Shown here piece after piece: positions 5,099 through 8,565 of a DNA stretch of 8,565 nt. Under the pieces are notes generated by a model. That model was not told the origin of the DNA. It searched no databases and worked only from the letters and a program-made list of their open reading frames with translations. The position numbers and the translations under genes were made by a program. Location: the NCBI GenBank assembly GCA_003451645.1, contig DMER01000107.1, forward strand, positions 9,509 to 18,073. Reading direction: 5' to 3'. The stretch's first letter is position 1, and every line of letters begins with the position of its first letter. The DNA comes from Alphaproteobacteria bacterium. Lineage in GTDB: Bacteria; Pseudomonadota; Alphaproteobacteria; Micropepsales; Micropepsaceae.

Positions 5099-7795
5099 TC
5101 AAGCGACTTGTTGGGCGGCCTGCGGTGCAGGCCTCGGCTCTGGCCGCTTAACCTGGAGGGCCGCCTCACCATTGGCAACCCGTGACGGCATGACGCTGAC
5201 GAAAGCGACAACCAATGTTGCGAGGTAGGGCACCGACTGGATCGCCAGCATTGCAACCCACACGCTTGCTGCAGTGTCATCTGCTCCGCTCACAGACCAA
5301 ACGCCAACAATGGCAAGCAATAGCGCGAACAATAGAACCACTTCCTCGCGCGCCATGGCCACCACCTGAGTGAGGCGAGCAGCGCCCGCCATTTTCGGCG
5401 TACGGAAAAACGGCTTCCCGCTGGTCAGGATGCCCGACAGGACAGCCCGCGCCACTGTGTGGGAAAGAGACAGACCTGCGAGTGCAGCAACACCGGCGCC
5501 CCAAATGCCACTCCCAACGCGCACCGGGTACAGGGTCAGAGTCTTCACGACTTTGAATGCGAACAGCGAAATCGCAACCGCGCCGAGCGCCATGAGGGGC
5601 GCGTCGAAACGGACTGGATCGATCACCATCAATGCCGACCAGATTAGCGACGCTCCCACAAAAATCAGGCTCAACCCATCCGACAACCAAGGGAGCCAAC
5701 CCGCTATGAAGTGGTACTTCTGAGCGAGGGTGAGGCGTCGATCGGAGGGCGAAAAGGCGCTTAAATGCCGCTTGGCGATCTGCATCGCACCATAAACCCA
5801 ACGGAAGCGTTGCGCCTTGAAGTCCGTAAACGTGTCAGGCATCAAGCCGCGCCCCAAGCTCTCGTCCATGTAGACAGCTCTCCAACCGTCTTGGAAGACG
5901 CGCAAACCCAATTCGGTGTCTTCCGTAATGCACCACTCGGCCCAGCCGGCCTTATCCATCACGGCCCGGCGCACAATGGTCATCGTTCCGTGCTGAATGA
6001 TCGCGTTATCCTCATTGCGCTCGACCATCCCAATACGGAAGAAGCCGGCATACTCTTGATATGCCATTGCCTTGAATGCGCTTTCCGTCGCATCGCGATA
6101 ATCCTGTGGCCCTTGGACGATCGCCACTTGGGGGTCTGCAAAATTTGGCATGGCGCGCGTGAGCCACTGCGGATCGACCTGATAATCGCTATCGATCACG
6201 GCAACCGCTTCGGCACGTGCATCGGTCAATTTGAGAGCAATGTTGAGCGCGCCAGCTTTGAACCCTTTGACATTATCAAAATGAAAGAAGCGGAACCGCT
6301 CTCCCAACGCTTTGCAATGCTCTTCAACCGGCCGCCAAACGGCGGGGTCTTTGGTATTGTTGTCGAGAACAATGACCTCAAAGTTGGGGTAGTCCAAACG
6401 CGACAAGGCGTTCAGCGTCTCGATCATCATGTCTGATGGTTCGTTATAGGCCGGCACATGGATCGAAACGAATGGTGCGAAGTCGCCAGGTGCTGCCGGA
6501 ACATGGCGCCGATGGGTCCGCCACATAGCGTGAGCCCATTCTATGGCCTCGCTCAAAATGACGCCAGCTGCGAGCAACGCAAGAGGCAAGACGACAATGA
6601 AGAGCGCCCAAGTCTGCATATCCGCGTAGGTAAGTGCGGCGGAGTAGTAAATCGCGGTCACTCCGGTGACGATACCGGCAACCGTCAGTGCCAGGAAGAA
6701 TTGCCCGCGCAACGTGACTTGCGTGCGGGTCAACAAGGCGCCCCCTGCAACCAGGGTGAGTGCTATGGTCACCAGCGCCAAGAGCGGCCAGTCGGGCAAG
6801 GCCGACACGGGTCCCGCAAAAGCGAATTTTGGATTGCCGAACGCATCGAACATACCCCAATAGGCGCCGACTGTGCCTTCGAGAGCGATTTTCCAGGGCT
6901 GATCAAAGGCCTCGATGAGGTAATAATCCCAATTGCGGTTGGACGCCTGATTGACAAAATCGCGAATGAAGGCGGCTTGATTGGGCAACGATGCCACCGC
7001 ACTGCGGAAATTGCGACCCTGAGACGGCCAGCCCACCTCCGCCATCACGATGGGCTTGTTCCAGAATACAATCGACAACTCATAATAGGCTTGGCGGATA
7101 TTGGCCATCGCGACGCCGACCGAGGGGCCTTCCCAAAACGGCAGGAAGTGCGCGCCAATGAAATCAGAATGTTCTGCCAGAATTGGATGGCTGCGCCACA
7201 CATGCCACGGTTCGGCGGTCGAGACATCGATGCGTCTCGGCAGTGCGCGCTTGACCCGCCGCATATAGCCCGCAACCTCTTCTGCCGTCAGATCGCCGCG
7301 CAGCACTGCTTCGTTCCCGACAAAAATGCGTTCAACCCCACGATGATTCTCTCGCAGGATCTGCAGCGCCAGATCGATTTCCCGTTCATTGGCCGCATGG
7401 TCGCCGCTGAGCCAGAGCCCCAAACTGACGGTCAAGCCGTGCGTGCGCGCAACATCAGGGACGACGTCCAAGCCGCGCGACACGGAGTAGGTCCGGATGT
7501 GATCGGTTGCCTTGGCCAGAGTTGCAAAATCGGCCTCAATGCGCGCGCGCGACACATTCCGGGCCTCGGTTTCACTGAACAACCCCGACGGATTATAGGA
7601 CATCGCGGCCGTCTTGCCCGTCCACTCAGGAGCTGCGACTGGGCGATCGAGTGCGGCCCAAAACAAGCCCAAGCCAAGCGCAACGCAGACCAAAGCAACA
7701 CACATGCGCTTGCGATCGTTCATGGCCGATGCCGTCCCCTTGGCGCTATCGCTTTTTGCGACAGCGATTGAAGCTGAAATTGTCAAGTGCGGCAT
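5099..7795 (-). CDS. GH17-GT2 fusion membrane protein, NdvB-type beta-1,3-glucan synthase/transglycosylase
   Basis: This 898-residue inner-membrane protein has a glycoside hydrolase 17 domain followed by a family 2 glycosyltransferase. A signal-anchor helix (about 33-48) leads to the GH17 domain (about 60-325), with predicted acid/base Glu162 in VGNEA and nucleophile Glu253 in MAEVGWPS. Three helices (about 336-416) return the chain to the cytoplasm. The GT2 domain (about 440-690) has HVPAYNEP (446-453), GFKAGALN (511-518), DSD (535-537), TED (624-626) and QRFRW (662-666), the processive beta-glycan synthase pattern. Several helices follow, with GKPFFRTPK (793-801), then a Pro/Ala-rich tail. 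No PilZ domain is present, unlike BcsA. By analogy with Bradyrhizobium and Pseudomonas NdvB, the GT2 part would make beta-1,3-glucan from UDP-glucose and the GH17 part would remodel or cyclise it in the periplasm. An in-frame ATG at 7723, right before the first helix, is a good alternative start (874 residues); ribosome sites are weak for both. Confidence 0.9.
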   Translation of the reverse strand: MPHLTISASIAVAKSDSAKGTASAMNDRKRMCVALVCVALGLGLFWAALDRPVAAPEWTGKTAAMSYNPSGLFSETEARNVSRARIEADFATLAKATDHIRTYSVSRGLDVVPDVARTHGLTVSLGLWLSGDHAANEREIDLALQILRENHRGVERIFVGNEAVLRGDLTAEEVAGYMRRVKRALPRRIDVSTAEPWHVWRSHPILAEHSDFIGAHFLPFWEGPSVGVAMANIRQAYYELSIVFWNKPIVMAEVGWPSQGRNFRSAVASLPNQAAFIRDFVNQASNRNWDYYLIEAFDQPWKIALEGTVGAYWGMFDAFGNPKFAFAGPVSALPDWPLLALVTIALTLVAGGALLTRTQVTLRGQFFLALTVAGIVTGVTAIYYSAALTYADMQTWALFIVVLPLALLAAGVILSEAIEWAHAMWRTHRRHVPAAPGDFAPFVSIHVPAYNEPSDMMIETLNALSRLDYPNFEVIVLDNNTKDPAVWRPVEEHCKALGERFRFFHFDNVKGFKAGALNIALKLTDARAEAVAVIDSDYQVDPQWLTRAMPNFADPQVAIVQGPQDYRDATESAFKAMAYQEYAGFFRIGMVERNEDNAIIQHGTMTIVRRAVMDKAGWAEWCITEDTELGLRVFQDGWRAVYMDESLGRGLMPDTFTDFKAQRFRWVYGAMQIAKRHLSAFSPSDRRLTLAQKYHFIAGWLPWLSDGLSLIFVGASLIWSALMVIDPVRFDAPLMALGAVAISLFAFKVVKTLTLYPVRVGSGIWGAGVAALAGLSLSHTVARAVLSGILTSGKPFFRTPKMAGAARLTQVVAMAREEVVLLFALLLAIVGVWSVSGADDTAASVWVAMLAIQSVPYLATLVVAFVSVMPSRVANGEAALQVKRPEPRPAPQAAQQVA

Positions 7796-7816
7796 GCCCC
7801 TGCTGCCTCTGTGTGC

Positions 7817-7844
7817 ATTGCAGCATATGCCGCTTCGTGGCCAA
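7817..7844 (-). promoter_or_regulatory. Possible promoter for the GH17-GT2 gene
   Basis: On the minus strand TTGGCC (7844-7839) and TGCAAT (7822-7817) are 16 bases apart, each a partial match to sigma-70-type boxes, upstream of the 7795 ATG. The preceding gene ends in a terminator, so a promoter is expected in 7796-7885. An 8-base palindrome, GCATATGC (7823-7830), lies in the spacer. Weak match; candidate only. Confidence 0.25.
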
Positions 7845-7878
7845 ATGATGGCAGTGACTGGCCTAAACGGCTGAAAGC

Positions 7879-7909
7879 AAAGAAAAACCGGGCACTTGGG
7901 TGCCCGGTT
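7879..7909 (-). terminator. Intrinsic terminator of the FKBP gene
   Basis: A perfect 10-bp stem pairs 7886-7895 (AACCGGGCAC) with 7900-7909 (GTGCCCGGTT) around a TTGG loop. Read on the minus strand it is followed by TTTTTCTTT, the last stem bases running into the T-run. It starts 36 bases after the prolyl isomerase stop, so it separates that gene from the GH17-GT2 gene downstream. Confidence 0.9.
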
Positions 7910-7945
7910 CTAAACGTCAGGTTACGGGTCTTGTTGCGCTTGCGC

Positions 7946-8425
7946 TCACAAGAAGTCGAATAATTCGATCTCAAAGACAAGGACTTGATCGGGACCGATT
8001 TTGTCGCCCGAGCCTTTGGACCCATAGCCCAGTTCAGGCGGAAGCACGATCTCGACCTTATCGCCGCGCTCCATCATTGGGATGACTTCTTGCCAGCCCT
8101 TGATCAATTGTTTAAGGTTGAAAATCGCGGGTTGGGCTGCGGGGTCAGTTTGGTCAAAGACAGTCCCGTCGATGAGCGAGCCCTTGTAGCGGACGACGAC
8201 CGTTGCATTGGGGCTTGGCGTGCCGCCGCCCTTGCCCCCTTTCTTAAGTACGCGCCATTGCACGCCCGATGGTTGGACCTTTACCCCCGCTTTCGCCTTG
8301 TTGTCCGTAAGATAGGCTTGCATGCGCGACCAGTTCGCTTCGTCGCGTGCCTGCGCTGTGATCGCGCCCGCGCTCAAAATCACGACCATCGCAATCGCGA
8401 AGGCTGCCCAAATCCCTGTTTTCAT
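7946..8425 (-). CDS. Periplasmic FKBP-type peptidyl-prolyl cis-trans isomerase
   Basis: This 159-residue protein should catalyse cis-trans isomerisation of Xaa-Pro bonds during folding of exported proteins. Residues 1-26 form a signal peptide (basic start, long hydrophobic core, ending ITAQA). A short N-terminal segment (27-52) precedes one FKBP domain (about 53-159). The active-site pocket residues known from human FKBP12 are present by alignment: Tyr80 (VVRYKG), Phe90 and Asp91 (TVFDQT), Leu107-Ile108, Trp111 (IKGW), Tyr134 (ELGYG) and Phe151 (LVFEIEL), so activity is expected. The first pocket aliphatic is Leu instead of the common Val, a mild change. It lacks the long dimerisation domain of FkpA and is short compared with FkpA or FklB. 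I chose the second ATG because GGGAGA sits 7 bases before it; an upstream ATG (8440) would add five residues. It stands alone, followed by a terminator. Confidence 0.93.
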   Translation of the reverse strand: MKTGIWAAFAIAMVVILSAGAITAQARDEANWSRMQAYLTDNKAKAGVKVQPSGVQWRVLKKGGKGGGTPSPNATVVVRYKGSLIDGTVFDQTDPAAQPAIFNLKQLIKGWQEVIPMMERGDKVEIVLPPELGYGSKGSGDKIGPDQVLVFEIELFDFL

Positions 8426-8432
8426 CCCAATA

Positions 8433-8438
8433 TCTCCC
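8433..8438 (-). promoter_or_regulatory. Ribosome binding site deciding the FKBP start
   Basis: On the minus strand GGGAGA lies 7 bases before the ATG at 8425-8423. The alternative ATG at 8440 overlaps this site and has no good site of its own. Confidence 0.75.
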
Positions 8439-8505
8439 ATGCCGTGAAACTCGATGCTCGCGGGGATCGTGCTAGCTTGGAAAATTGCCCCGCCCAGCCA
8501 AACCC

Positions 8506-8565
8506 ATGAACCAGCTTTCGGGCGATTTCAAGTCCTGTGGCGCGGTTGGGCCCATCAGAACAAAG
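8506..8565 (+). CDS. Possible start of an unidentified gene running off the right edge
   Basis: An ATG at 8506 opens a frame of 20 codons to the window end, reading MNQLSGDFKSCGAVGPIRTK. It diverges from the FKBP gene, which ends nothing on this strand and leaves about 80 bases for two promoters. No Shine-Dalgarno site precedes the ATG, an in-frame TTG exists at 8485, and 20 residues are too few to name a family. It may be a real N-terminus or a chance open frame. Confidence 0.3.
   Translation, partial: MNQLSGDFKSCGAVGPIRTK

Noticed and set aside
7543..7552. Alternating GC run inside the GH17 coding region
   Set aside because: Short, in frame, encodes ordinary Arg/Ala residues, and fits general GC bias rather than a repeat element.
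6458..7771. 437-codon plus-strand open frame opposite the GH17-GT2 gene
   Set aside because: The minus frame has complete GH17 and GT2 motifs; the plus translation is Arg/His/Gln-rich with no domain, typical of an antisense shadow in GC-rich DNA.
5099..7795. Cellulose synthase BcsA as the identity of the large glycosyltransferase
   Set aside because: There is no PilZ domain and no bcs neighbours, and a GH17 domain is fused at the N-terminus, which points to the NdvB type.

Overview
The window looks like chromosomal DNA from an alphaproteobacterium: it is fairly GC-rich, has compact gene spacing and Sec-type signal peptides, and carries an acyl-CoA dehydrogenase of the long DmdC-like type. 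The source lineage (for example a Caulobacterales or Maricaulales relative) is an inference, because there is no rRNA or other phylogenetic marker. I see no mobile element, CRISPR array, tRNA, phage gene or obvious recent transfer. Eight genes are supported, one of them cut by the left edge, plus a weak candidate gene start at the right edge.

Left part (1-2705): a truncated acyl-CoA dehydrogenase on the minus strand diverges, across about 160 bases, from a plus-strand cluster. That cluster is a periplasmic YceI protein, a four-helix cytochrome b561, and a second, clearly different YceI protein. YceI proteins bind polyisoprenoid lipids and cytochrome b561 proteins exchange electrons with quinol, so the trio may be an envelope quinone or lipid redox unit. 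That role is an inference from family and context.

Middle (2706-5087): a two-domain Sua5 threonylcarbamoyl-AMP synthase (t6A tRNA modification) is followed after only 3 bases by an FAD-linked D-2-hydroxyacid dehydrogenase. The latter keeps the residue pattern of D-2-hydroxyglutarate dehydrogenases. The two are probably co-transcribed but have no obvious biochemical link.

Right part (5099-8565): a minus-strand membrane protein of about 898 residues converges on the dehydrogenase gene with 11 bases between the stop codons. It joins a periplasmic GH17 domain to a cytoplasmic GT2 glycosyltransferase domain, the architecture of NdvB-type beta-1,3-glucan synthases. Upstream of it on the same strand lies a periplasmic FKBP-type prolyl isomerase that ends in a clear intrinsic terminator, so the two are separate transcription units. 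A short open frame pointing right begins near the window end and cannot be identified.

The most interesting items are the GH17-GT2 fusion and the YceI-b561-YceI cluster with its two-cysteine YceI. I did not find strong evidence of an entirely undescribed system.
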